Shown: piece after piece, positions 24,448 to 31,394 of the stretch | Layout: every line of letters begins with the position of its first letter | How positions within the stretch are numbered: position 1 is the first letter of the stretch | NCBI RefSeq assembly: GCF_038096175.1 | Contig: NZ_CP151104.1 | Location: 1 to 37,423, forward strand | Direction of reading: 5' to 3' | DNA: 37,423 nt | DNA from: Nostoc sp. UHCC 0302 | GTDB taxonomy: Bacteria; Cyanobacteriota; Cyanobacteriia; Cyanobacteriales; Nostocaceae | Program-made: the position numbers and the translations under genes | The notes under the pieces: model-generated | The model's input: only the letters and a program-made list of their open reading frames with translations | Told to the model about the DNA's origin: nothing | Databases searched by the model: none

Positions 24448-24482
24448 TGCGAACGCTTGACCGGAGAAGAAAAGCGTTCGCA
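24448..24482 (+). terminator. 11-bp hairpin inside the partition operon
   Basis: TGCGAACGCTT at 24448-24458 is exactly complementary to 24472-24482, with a 13-nt loop. It lies right after the preceding stop codon. There is no T tract, so attenuation or mRNA processing is as likely as termination. Confidence 0.45.
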
Positions 24483-24533
24483 CCCAAGGAGCATCAGGCA
24501 TTCAACTGATACACACAAAGACAGGATATCAAA

Positions 24534-24791
24534 ATGGCGCACCCCGTAGGATTTTATTCTCTCGACCATGACAATGCACTCATTAAAGATATGTGTGAAA
24601 CATGGGGGGAAGGGCTAGAAAAGATGAGCGAATCAGACACACTCTGGCTAATTGCACGTATAGCCCATGAAGCATGGTTAGAGTGTGAATCTTCTACCGC
24701 TCCTAGCAACGAAGCCTCCTTCGTATGTCAGCGACTGCATGAGTTAAAGCAATGGGAAAAACTTGCATTGATTAGAGCAATCGCACAATGA
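24534..24791 (+). CDS. Hypothetical small soluble protein
   Basis: This is an 85-residue, acidic, Trp-rich protein (ETWGEGLEKM, SDTLWLIARIAHEAWLECES, ELKQWEKLALIRAIA), probably all helical. There is no signal, membrane segment or recognised motif. It sits one base before the next gene and has the same direction as the partition genes. Confidence 0.55.
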   Translation: MAHPVGFYSLDHDNALIKDMCETWGEGLEKMSESDTLWLIARIAHEAWLECESSTAPSNEASFVCQRLHELKQWEKLALIRAIAQ

Positions 24792-24792
24792 A

Positions 24793-25203
24793 ATGTACAA
24801 GAAGCAATTGTATTTAGCCCTAACTGGAGTCTTAGTCTGCTTCTTGCCTGTAATCATTCCTTTAGTACCCAAGTTGGGGGCTTATGCAGAAGCCGAGAGA
24901 TTAAAAGCCACCGAAGGATTAGAGCGTAAACGCATAGAAGAACGGGCTAAGACCAGTGATGCCTTATATGAAGCCGGAGTCATGCCCACAACTCGCTCTC
25001 TAAGAATCACAAATTATTTTGACAGCAGTAAACGCAATCCCAGACCAGACACAACCCTATATCTTGATGACGAGATTGTTGATGTCTTTGATGCTTCTGG
25101 GCGCTGCATAGGTCGGATTGAAGAAGGAATTTGGAAGTGGAAATACAAAGCCAAAGGGATTTGTAAAAGCGTTCAAAATATCAAACCAGTAAGGAGGAAG
25201 TAA
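24793..25203 (+). CDS. Membrane-anchored hypothetical protein
   Basis: In this 136-residue protein, residues 5-27 (QLYLALTGVLVCFLPVIIPL) form an N-terminal anchor or signal. They are followed by a charged helix (AEAERLKATEGLERKRIEER) and a C-terminal domain with predicted strands (TTLYLDDEIVDVFDASGRCI). The last base of its TAA stop is the first base of the next gene's ATG (TAATG). It is probably a periplasm-facing partner of the membrane proteins downstream; no known family. Confidence 0.6.
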   Translation: MYKKQLYLALTGVLVCFLPVIIPLVPKLGAYAEAERLKATEGLERKRIEERAKTSDALYEAGVMPTTRSLRITNYFDSSKRNPRPDTTLYLDDEIVDVFDASGRCIGRIEEGIWKWKYKAKGICKSVQNIKPVRRK

Positions 25204-25919
25204 TGGCTAATGGATCATCAAGTGCAGAAAGTAATAGTACTGGTAACACTGATGGTAAACCCAAGGGTAAGAAGCGAACGCTTGGTGAAATCATTGATTT
25301 TTGCGCCAAAGCTGTTGTGATGATTGTTGGCTTACCCATTAGGGCAGCCGCCGCGATCGTTAATCAGTTTGTTGCTAACGGTGGTGCGGGTCGTGCATTA
25401 GTTGGCGGGATTTTATTTATCGGCGGTTCCATAATCAGTGCTGATTCAACTTGGCAATTAATCTTTACTGGGCCCCCTGTTTGTCCGTGGTTTGAGCCGA
25501 CTTGGAATTGGCTAAATGTGCCGTTTGCACTGTTCAACCCCTTGTTTTATTTGGCATTTATGGTTTCGGTAGGTGTTCAGGTAATCGAAGCCCACGCCCT
25601 ACGCGGTAAAAACCCAGATTCAGCTAGGCGGGAACTTCAAGATCACATGGTTTATGAGCTTGAAACAAAGCCTAGTGGCAAGATTGACTTAGTAGGCCAG
25701 CTGTGGCAAGACTACAAGACCGCAGGTACACGCGATCGCTCTAGTGCAGGGCTGGTTGTGATTGCAGTTTGGGTGTTCGATATTGTCACCACTTTTGCAG
25801 CTCGTAACCCATTCGACTACACAGCCCCATTTATGATTTTGGGCTGCATCTTATTTAATATCGGCACAATGATGGCAGGTGAAATTGGGTTTGCCATCTG
25901 GCGCTTGACCAAAGACTGA
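25203..25919 (+). CDS. Polytopic membrane protein
   Basis: This is a 238-residue protein with a polar N-terminus (SSSAESNSTGNTDGKPKGKK). Hydrophobic segments lie near 35-56, 64-80, 98-125, 178-195 and 208-232. The loop between the third and fourth (KNPDSARRELQDHMVYELET) is charged and probably cytoplasmic. Tight coupling to the preceding gene and position just before the ATPase gene suggest a membrane partner for that ATPase. I recognise no family; the context resembles small inner-membrane components of DNA-transfer systems. Confidence 0.6.
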   Translation: MANGSSSAESNSTGNTDGKPKGKKRTLGEIIDFCAKAVVMIVGLPIRAAAAIVNQFVANGGAGRALVGGILFIGGSIISADSTWQLIFTGPPVCPWFEPTWNWLNVPFALFNPLFYLAFMVSVGVQVIEAHALRGKNPDSARRELQDHMVYELETKPSGKIDLVGQLWQDYKTAGTRDRSSAGLVVIAVWVFDIVTTFAARNPFDYTAPFMILGCILFNIGTMMAGEIGFAIWRLTKD

Positions 25920-25927
25920 TAATCAAT

Positions 25928-25959
25928 AGCCGCTAAATTGAGCGCGAACTTTGGCGGCT
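25928..25959 (+). terminator. GC-rich hairpin before the ATPase gene
   Basis: AGCCGC at 25928-25933 pairs with GCGGCT at 25954-25959; the flanking AAA/TTT extends the stem with one G-T pair. It ends in tctt. A weak terminator or attenuator between the membrane protein and the ATPase gene. Confidence 0.4.
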
Positions 25960-25985
25960 TCTTAACTCAATAAGGGATTTAACTT

Positions 25986-27887
25986 GTGGAAAATAATATC
26001 CCCAAAATCACAACTAAACAAACAGAATATCTGCGATTGCAGTATCCTAGTCTCTCGCATTTAGAAGCTGGGAATATTTCTGAATGGTTGCAAGAGCGCA
26101 AGGATCAATTATTTGAAATGGCGCGGTCGGCTGAGAATGAAGCAGACATGACCCGTGTACTTGGTTTGCTGGCTGGGGGTATAGGAGCGGTTTGTTATGC
26201 GGTCAATCCTTTGGCTATAGTTGGTGGTTTAATTGGCGGCGCTGCATGGCTATGGTTTATAGTCGAACACTCCAACCGCACTAAAGAAATTGCACCAATA
26301 CCATTTGTACGTGGCAACTTTATAGACGCGGTTGCCCGTGCTGGTGACTATGATACTCGGAGCAATTATCAAGCAGATCATCTTGCTAATACCGTTAAAT
26401 TCTTAGAGCGACAATCAGCAGAAGAGTACGCCTTTCTTCATGCTGAGTTTGAAAATATTGGGCAGTATTTAACGCAAGTTGAACCAGGAAAACGTTTTTA
26501 TGCTTATCGCTGGATGTTTGGCTGGTTTGGCAAGCTCAAGGGTCGTCAGCTACCCACTTATCAAAGTATGGCTCTCCATTTACAGGATGTGACCATTGAC
26601 AGCCGTGTGAATCTGTCGGAGATAAGTGCTATTGCACAGGCTCAAACTCAGTTACCACCGACCGTAGATATTAAACAGTTTCAATCACCACAGATAGATA
26701 TTCGCCACAGTCCCCAAGCTTCGGAACTTTCTAGACCGGAGGAGTTACAGCCATCAGCGCAGGGGCTTGCACCAGAGACTATAACTCATCTCCCTCTGAC
26801 GAATAGAGCAAACGCACTCATCGCTGTTTTAACGAAAAGTGGTTTCCAAATAGAAGACATGATGAGTTCTCAAGTGATAGCGATTGCAGGTACTCAGCGA
26901 GGTGGCAAGGGAACCTTAGCAGCAATCTTGGCAACATTATCTCTAGCTTTAGATTCTGAATTAAACACCCAATATTTTACAGCCGGGGTAGACGTTTACC
27001 CCTTTAGTTGCAGTCTGATTTCTGCTCTTAAATACCCGGTAAAAGATGCGGACGGTGCAGATAAACTAGTCGCCCGTGACTTGCTTAAATTTCTTAAAGG
27101 GTTAGATGCAAGTGAACCTTACTCCCACAAAAACTTACTTCTTGTGATTGATGAGGCGATGCGGTTGCTGTCCCTACTTGATGAGACAGATCGCACTTGG
27201 GCTATCCAATATTTACTTTCTCGTTTCGCCAAATGTGGCGGTACATTAATCATTGTCTTGCACGGCTCAAACCTTACTTCTGTGGTTGGCAAGGCGACAG
27301 CAGGACTGGCAGACACCTTTAAGCAATCGGTTAACTTTATTGGGTGTGTAGCTCAGTCTGTTAGTGCTGGTGGGTTGCGAAAGATTAATGTTGCAAGTGG
27401 TGAATATTTTAAGGCTAACCCTAATAACTTTGCCGAACCTGTTAGCGGTGGCAATCTGGGAATGATTCCTGAATGGTTGAAAACTTCATTGCACCCAGGC
27501 AATGGACAGCCAGATCCAGCTAGAACATTACTCAAATTTTTCCCCGAACTGGTGCAGCATCACGAGCCAGTAGTTATGCCCAGAGGGGAGAAAATTGCAC
27601 CACCAGACGCAGTTAATAAACTGGAGTCTATTTTCTCAAAGCCAACCCAAGAGGTTGAAATTGCAGAGGTAGAAGAATTCGTCAGTATATCTGAGGCTGA
27701 TCAGGAGCAAATTTTAAACATTGTTACTTCAGCCGTTGCTACACCAGTTAGCTTTGCAGCTATTAGAAATAGCCGAAAGTGGGGTGAAGATAAACCAAGC
27801 GTTCGTTATTTAAGAGCTGCCTTAGAACTTCTTGTTAAATCCAAGCAATTGAAGGGTAGCGAGAAAGAGGGGTTTACCGCTTTTTAA
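25986..27887 (+). CDS. Membrane-anchored P-loop ATPase, coupling-protein-like
   Basis: This is a 633-residue protein starting at GTG 25986. Two close hydrophobic segments (about 58-95, VLGLLAGGIGAVCYAVNPLA then IVGGLIGGAAWLWFIV) anchor it. A soluble linker leads to the ATPase: Walker A IAGTQRGGKGT (about 302-311) and Walker B LLLVIDEAMRLL (about 384-395), then a GGTLIIVLHGSNL sensor strand. The C-terminal 70 residues look like a winged helix (SVRYLRAALELLVKSKQLKG). This layout, an N-terminal anchor plus a RecA-like motor, is that of VirD4/TraD or FtsK/HerA-like DNA pumps, though the Walker A is unusual. It could couple the relaxosome to a helper conjugation channel, or work with the ParM genes. 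It is the last gene of the series. Confidence 0.65.
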   Translation: MENNIPKITTKQTEYLRLQYPSLSHLEAGNISEWLQERKDQLFEMARSAENEADMTRVLGLLAGGIGAVCYAVNPLAIVGGLIGGAAWLWFIVEHSNRTKEIAPIPFVRGNFIDAVARAGDYDTRSNYQADHLANTVKFLERQSAEEYAFLHAEFENIGQYLTQVEPGKRFYAYRWMFGWFGKLKGRQLPTYQSMALHLQDVTIDSRVNLSEISAIAQAQTQLPPTVDIKQFQSPQIDIRHSPQASELSRPEELQPSAQGLAPETITHLPLTNRANALIAVLTKSGFQIEDMMSSQVIAIAGTQRGGKGTLAAILATLSLALDSELNTQYFTAGVDVYPFSCSLISALKYPVKDADGADKLVARDLLKFLKGLDASEPYSHKNLLLVIDEAMRLLSLLDETDRTWAIQYLLSRFAKCGGTLIIVLHGSNLTSVVGKATAGLADTFKQSVNFIGCVAQSVSAGGLRKINVASGEYFKANPNNFAEPVSGGNLGMIPEWLKTSLHPGNGQPDPARTLLKFFPELVQHHEPVVMPRGEKIAPPDAVNKLESIFSKPTQEVEIAEVEEFVSISEADQEQILNIVTSAVATPVSFAAIRNSRKWGEDKPSVRYLRAALELLVKSKQLKGSEKEGFTAF

Positions 27888-27984
27888 TATGAAATCCCTT
27901 TAACGACACGCGAATAATTTGACTAAATATCCGTTCGCTAGCCAGAATCTCTCACAGATTTTACACCCAAACTTTGTACAAAAC

Positions 27985-28004
27985 ATGAATGCTTTAGCAT
28001 TCAT
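27985..28004. promoter_or_regulatory. Palindromic operator candidate
   Basis: ATGAATGC at 27985-27992 and GCATTCAT at 27997-28004 form a perfect 8-bp dyad with a TTTA spacer, 22 bp before the small helix-turn-helix gene. Likely its autoregulatory site. Confidence 0.5.
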
Positions 28005-28025
28005 AATAGTGAGGAATAAATATTA

Positions 28026-28238
28026 ATGCACCCGATTGATTTTAAAAAACGTTGGGATTTAACTTATGAAGAACTAGCGTTAGTTCTTGGTTATGAAAGC
28101 ACACATACCCTTCGTTGTTGGGCTAGAGTTGGAAAAAATCACCGTAATCCTCAAAACCCTATCTTTGTACTTTGTAGACTTTTAAATGAAAAATGGGAGC
28201 GAGAAGGCAAGGTCATTGATAGTTATTTATCGAGGTAA
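28026..28238 (+). CDS. Small helix-turn-helix protein
   Basis: This 70-residue protein reads MHPIDFKKRWDLTYEELALV then LGYESTHTLRCWA. The pattern is that of a Cro/XRE-type helix-turn-helix in which YEELALVLGY is the first helix and THTLRCWARVG the recognition helix. The tail is basic. A palindrome precedes it, suggesting autoregulation. The gene is followed by a strong hairpin and lies between the partition/transfer series and the convergent mobilization operon. Confidence 0.65.
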   Translation: MHPIDFKKRWDLTYEELALVLGYESTHTLRCWARVGKNHRNPQNPIFVLCRLLNEKWEREGKVIDSYLSR

Positions 28239-28292
28239 TCCTTAATATATACCCGATAATATCCGAAGATAGGAGAATTAACTCAACCCCAA

Positions 28293-28351
28293 AAAATAGC
28301 AGTTATTGTCTAGGTATAGTTAGACTATCCTTAGACAATAACTGCTATTTT
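28293..28351. terminator. 20-bp perfect-stem bidirectional terminator
   Basis: AAAATAGCAGTTATTGTCTA at 28293-28312 is exactly complementary to 28332-28351. Inner bases (GGTATAGT with ACTATCC) can extend the stem, and A and T runs bound both sides. It lies between the rightward helix-turn-helix gene and the end of the leftward mobilization operon. Confidence 0.8.
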
Positions 28352-28380
28352 AAATCTGTTTATTGAATTCAGCTACCGAA

Positions 28381-29121
28381 TTACCTTGCACCTCGTTTTT
28401 GATTAGGATCAGTACCAAGATATCGTTCAACTCTCTGTAACTTGGTATTAGTAAAACCAGTGCGCTGCCAGATAGCTTGTAGATAGTTATTGAAATCATT
28501 CGATATTTTTACTGGAATAAACTGATTAAATGCAAAGAAACTCGACAAAGTAAATATCGCGGTAAACATCCCTATCATTCCATATTTAGCTACTGGTTCA
28601 GAGCGATAAACCTCTTTTTCTATGGTGATAGTCTGAGGGGGGTTCTTTTTCAACTCCTGAATAGCCGTAGTCAAGTTCTGTGTGTGAGTCAACAACTTGT
28701 CCCAGTTCTGTTTCAACTGCAATACTTCGCTCTTCAGCCCTTTGAATTCTAAGCTCTCTAATGTTGCTGTTGACTTGGGCGTATTCTTTAACTGCATCAT
28801 CAAGGGAGTTAATTGCTGCATCAAATCGGCGTTGTTCTGCTCGGACTCGTTCGAGGAGAGATTCTGATTCTTCAATTCCTTTGTCAGGATCTCGATTGTC
28901 GCCATTGCTTTGGTTAGTAGTTGACTCTGAACTAAATTCGTTTGCGCCCATGCTTGTAACTCTACCCTATCCCTTTCACGTTCAGTCTTTTGTGATTGCT
29001 TAAAACTTTCAAACTCTCTATATAATCTGCCCAGTGCCGTCTTCACCTCGCCCAGTTCACTGCCCTCTACTAAATTTGCAGTTAATTCCGGGCTATTGTT
29101 GTGATCACCGTTGCTGTTCAT
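28381..29121 (-). CDS. Coiled-coil membrane protein of the mobilization operon
   Basis: This is a 246-residue protein. A long helical, Gln/Leu-rich region (about 20-165) with heptad spacing (LEFKGLKSEVLQLKQNWDKL) is followed by a membrane segment near 178-198 (YGMIGMFTAIFTLSSFFAFN) and a basic C-terminal tail. It overlaps the ParA-like gene by 17 bp, so the two are coupled. The layout, coiled coil plus anchor beside a ParA-like ATPase, resembles MobB/TraM-like accessory proteins that hold the relaxosome at the membrane; that role is inferred. A 117-codon open frame lies inside it in another frame. Confidence 0.65.
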   Translation of the reverse strand: MNSNGDHNNSPELTANLVEGSELGEVKTALGRLYREFESFKQSQKTERERDRVELQAWAQTNLVQSQLLTKAMATIEILTKELKNQNLSSNESEQNNADLMQQLTPLMMQLKNTPKSTATLESLEFKGLKSEVLQLKQNWDKLLTHTQNLTTAIQELKKNPPQTITIEKEVYRSEPVAKYGMIGMFTAIFTLSSFFAFNQFIPVKISNDFNNYLQAIWQRTGFTNTKLQRVERYLGTDPNQKRGAR

Positions 29122-29929
29122 TAGTTTTCTTTTGACCCCGGCGAGAAGTAGATGCAGTTGCTTTTACTTGTTTTGATGTTGAAGTTTTAGACGGCTCAGC
29201 AGCTGGAATTACCTCTGGTTGCTGCAACCCCAAATAATCCCCAGCCTTTTCAAGCTCTGGTTTAGCTTGATCTAAAAACCCACTCACTAGTAGGTAATCT
29301 CCAAAAGGAAACCCATTCTCTTCAGTAGCTGCTGAGTAAGGCAGACCCTTTTCTGTTAGTGTGTCAAATGTCGAATAGTCTAACTCTGGCATTTCTATTT
29401 CTATGCCTTTTAGTTCGGCTATAGCTGCCGATGTTTTGCTATTCTCCCAGCGCTGAAAACCTGAACCTTTATCCCAGCAGAGATTTTTTACCACTACATA
29501 ATCAGCTTTATCCCCACAGAATTCAGCCATCGTTTTTAAGCTAGTTATCACCGAGTATCCCAGGTTTAATACAGTCACTAGCGTTACCCGATAGCCTAAA
29601 TCACCTGCAATCTTGAATAGTCCAAACTTACTGATTATCTCTCTAGTTTTATTGCTTGATGCCCCTGGCATATCTACTATTATTGAATCTGGCGATTCGG
29701 CTTTTATCTCTGTAAAAAAGCGTTTCGCCTCTGCCACTTCCAGGAAGTTCAACAGCCTCACCCCTGAGCCAAAGTTTTGATAATATTCATACAGTTCTGG
29801 ATTCTCTGTATCTGCGTCATAAGCTGAATAATTAATTCCCTTTGAGTGGATTACATCCAGTAGCAAGCGAGTAAAGGCAGTCTTACCTGTACCACCCTTG
29901 CCTCCTAGTATCATCACGATGCGTTTCAT
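29105..29929 (-). CDS. ParA/MinD-type ATPase, mobilization-associated
   Basis: This 274-residue protein has the deviant Walker A GGKGGTGKT (about 9-17), the signature of the ParA/MinD superfamily. IIVDMPGASSNKT is the switch II / Walker B strand and VVVKNLCWDKG a later strand. The last 40 residues are a low-complexity, Lys/Ser/Thr-rich tail. It overlaps the gene upstream by 4 bp and the one downstream by 17 bp. Because true partition is already covered by the ParM-like locus, and this gene diverges from the relaxase around oriT, I read it as a TraL/MobD-like mobilization ATPase rather than a partition protein. A second segregation factor cannot be ruled out. Confidence 0.75.
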   Translation of the reverse strand: MKRIVMILGGKGGTGKTAFTRLLLDVIHSKGINYSAYDADTENPELYEYYQNFGSGVRLLNFLEVAEAKRFFTEIKAESPDSIIVDMPGASSNKTREIISKFGLFKIAGDLGYRVTLVTVLNLGYSVITSLKTMAEFCGDKADYVVVKNLCWDKGSGFQRWENSKTSAAIAELKGIEIEMPELDYSTFDTLTEKGLPYSAATEENGFPFGDYLLVSGFLDQAKPELEKAGDYLGLQQPEVIPAAEPSKTSTSKQVKATASTSRRGQKKTNEQQR

Positions 29930-30414
29930 AGTTCACTCCTATCTGTGATGTTGAATTGGGAAGCAGCCTTAGCAGTTGGTTTCTTTCTTTTTGTAGTTGT
30001 CGATGGGGATGGCTCAGTTGATTCACTACTATCAGCAGATGAACTATCTGGCTCTACTGGCGGTGTCACTGAGTCATTAGTTGCAGTTGGTTCCGAAGTT
30101 GATGATGGCTCTGAATCATCATTAACTGCTGATTCAACCACTGAAGAATTACTCGAACTCTTATCAGTTGATGTTGAAGCTCTTTTATGAAAACCCTTAA
30201 GACCACTGGCGGCTAACTCTACCCCATGACCTTTAAATACCTCAGATATATCTTCATAGTCATAGCCAGCATCCAACATATCTTGAATCGGTTTAGCTAA
30301 ACTTTTGACTAAATCTGAGAGGCTAATAGTTTTAGGAGTTGCCGCTTTCTGTTTGAGACTAGCTTGAATATCTTCTACTTTTGATAAAGGAACAGCTTTT
30401 GGTTTGCGGGGCAT
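29926..30414 (-). CDS. Mobilization accessory protein
   Basis: This is a 162-residue protein from the ATG at 30414 (MPRKPKAVPLSK), chosen because GGTGAG lies at the usual distance. An upstream ATG at 30432 is possible. Residues 33-75 (TISLSDLVKSLAKPIQDMLD, AGYDYEDISEVFKGHGVEL, AASGLKGFHKR) match the small helix-turn-helix-like module of TraK/MobC-type accessory proteins in mobilizable plasmids (x-LVxxLxxxIxxxLxxGxxYxxI). The remainder is a disordered Ser/Pro/Thr-rich tail. It is the first gene of the leftward mobilization operon and probably binds near oriT. Confidence 0.65.
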   Translation of the reverse strand: MPRKPKAVPLSKVEDIQASLKQKAATPKTISLSDLVKSLAKPIQDMLDAGYDYEDISEVFKGHGVELAASGLKGFHKRASTSTDKSSSNSSVVESAVNDDSEPSSTSEPTATNDSVTPPVEPDSSSADSSESTEPSPSTTTKRKKPTAKAASQFNITDRSEL

Positions 30415-30964
30415 ACTCACCAGTAATAACAAATCACTTCATTGTAAAAAACTCGTTGCCAAAAAAACTTTAAGTTTCTTGTGTATATGTGACGAATATC
30501 AACAAAAAATACTTGAGCTACTAGTGAGGTAGACTAGTGTGAAAAAGCAGTTATCACGTGAATCAACAACATAGTTCACCAGCCTGAGCAGCATTGCCCA
30601 ATAGACCTAGCCCTCGGTTACACCGAGGAGGTTACAGAGGGGCGCTCTAAGAGTGACCCTATCTCTGACTCCCCCAGTCCCTGGTGATGCGCCCTGGTTC
30701 TGGTTTGTCCTATCCTGTCGCTGAGGGTGAGGCAAGCAATACATCGTAACGCGCCTAGCGGCGCTCTTTTCCTTCGGAAAAGCGATGTAATTGCTTGTTG
30801 GGGGTGTCCCCCAAACCCCCAGGAATCAGGTCTTGTCAAGGGGTTAATAAATAAGGAAAGGTTCCGGGTTATTCGCCTACCTGCGCGGCACTGCGTGCCA
30901 TTGCAGCTACAGCGAATAACCCAGTAAAAAATAAATATTGAAATAGCTCTCCGCCTAATCAGTT
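30415..30964. promoter_or_regulatory. oriT region with MOBP-type nic core
   Basis: This non-coding spacer lies between the divergent mobilization operons. TATCCTG at 30711-30717 is the MOBP/RP4-type nic core; cleavage is expected after 30717 on the + strand. Upstream, CCAGTCCCTGG and CCTGGTTCTGG (30674-30703) form an imperfect dyad. Downstream are CAAGCAATACATCG (30733-30746) with CGATGTAATTGCTTG (30783-30797), a UUCG-capped hairpin (30765-30780) and GGGGG/CCCCC near 30799-30811. CCTCGGT/ACCGAGG lies at 30612-30628. Promoters for both operons must also lie here. Confidence 0.65.
30866..30922 (+). promoter_or_regulatory. Hairpin in the mobC leader
   Basis: GGGTTATTCGC at 30866-30876 is exactly complementary to 30912-30922, with an inner GGCA/TGCC stem. 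It ends 43 bp before mobC. A leader hairpin or operator controlling mobC-relaxase expression. Confidence 0.5.
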
Positions 30965-31390
30965 ATGCAACCAGACCCCCGCGCTGCTCTAAGTAATCAA
31001 CTAGCTGACACATTAAGTAATCGTTCAGTATCACGAGATGATAAGCGAGAAATAACTATCACGTTTCGGGTGAACTCTGCCGAAAAAGCGAGGCTAGAGC
31101 AGCGATGTAGTGGAGTGGTGCAAAGTGACTATATTAGAGCGAGATTATTTGACTACCCTTTGCTACATCCCAAACTGATCATTCCCGAAGTTAACCGACA
31201 AGCTATATATGAGTTAAAGAAGATTGGGAACAACTTGAATCAGCAGACTAAGGCGATTAACGAAGCTGTAAAAATTGGGAGTCAACCGCTGACGGTGGAG
31301 GTGAAATCATATCTGAGAACTATTGAAGAACTGACAGCACTTTTAGAACAGACTCGCCAATCACTCACCCAGACAACAGCAGAGGGTTAG
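30965..31390 (+). CDS. mobC: Mobilization relaxosome protein MobC
   Basis: This 141-residue protein has a ribbon-helix-helix DNA-binding region (about 28-62, KREITITFRVNSAEKARLEQ...DYIRARLF). It is followed by the MobC family signature VNRQAIYELKKIGNNLNQQT (about 78-97), where IGNNLNQ is the hallmark. The C-terminal helix is a coiled coil. MobC binds oriT and helps the relaxase open the strands. The gene ends 4 bp before the relaxase start and lies just downstream of the nic region, the standard mobC-relaxase order. Confidence 0.9.
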   Translation: MQPDPRAALSNQLADTLSNRSVSRDDKREITITFRVNSAEKARLEQRCSGVVQSDYIRARLFDYPLLHPKLIIPEVNRQAIYELKKIGNNLNQQTKAINEAVKIGSQPLTVEVKSYLRTIEELTALLEQTRQSLTQTTAEG

Positions 31391-31394
31391 TGAA

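Noticed and set aside
30618-30839. 73-codon leftward frame across the oriT region
   Set aside because: It covers hairpins and the nic core, has no ribosome site and no protein-like character.
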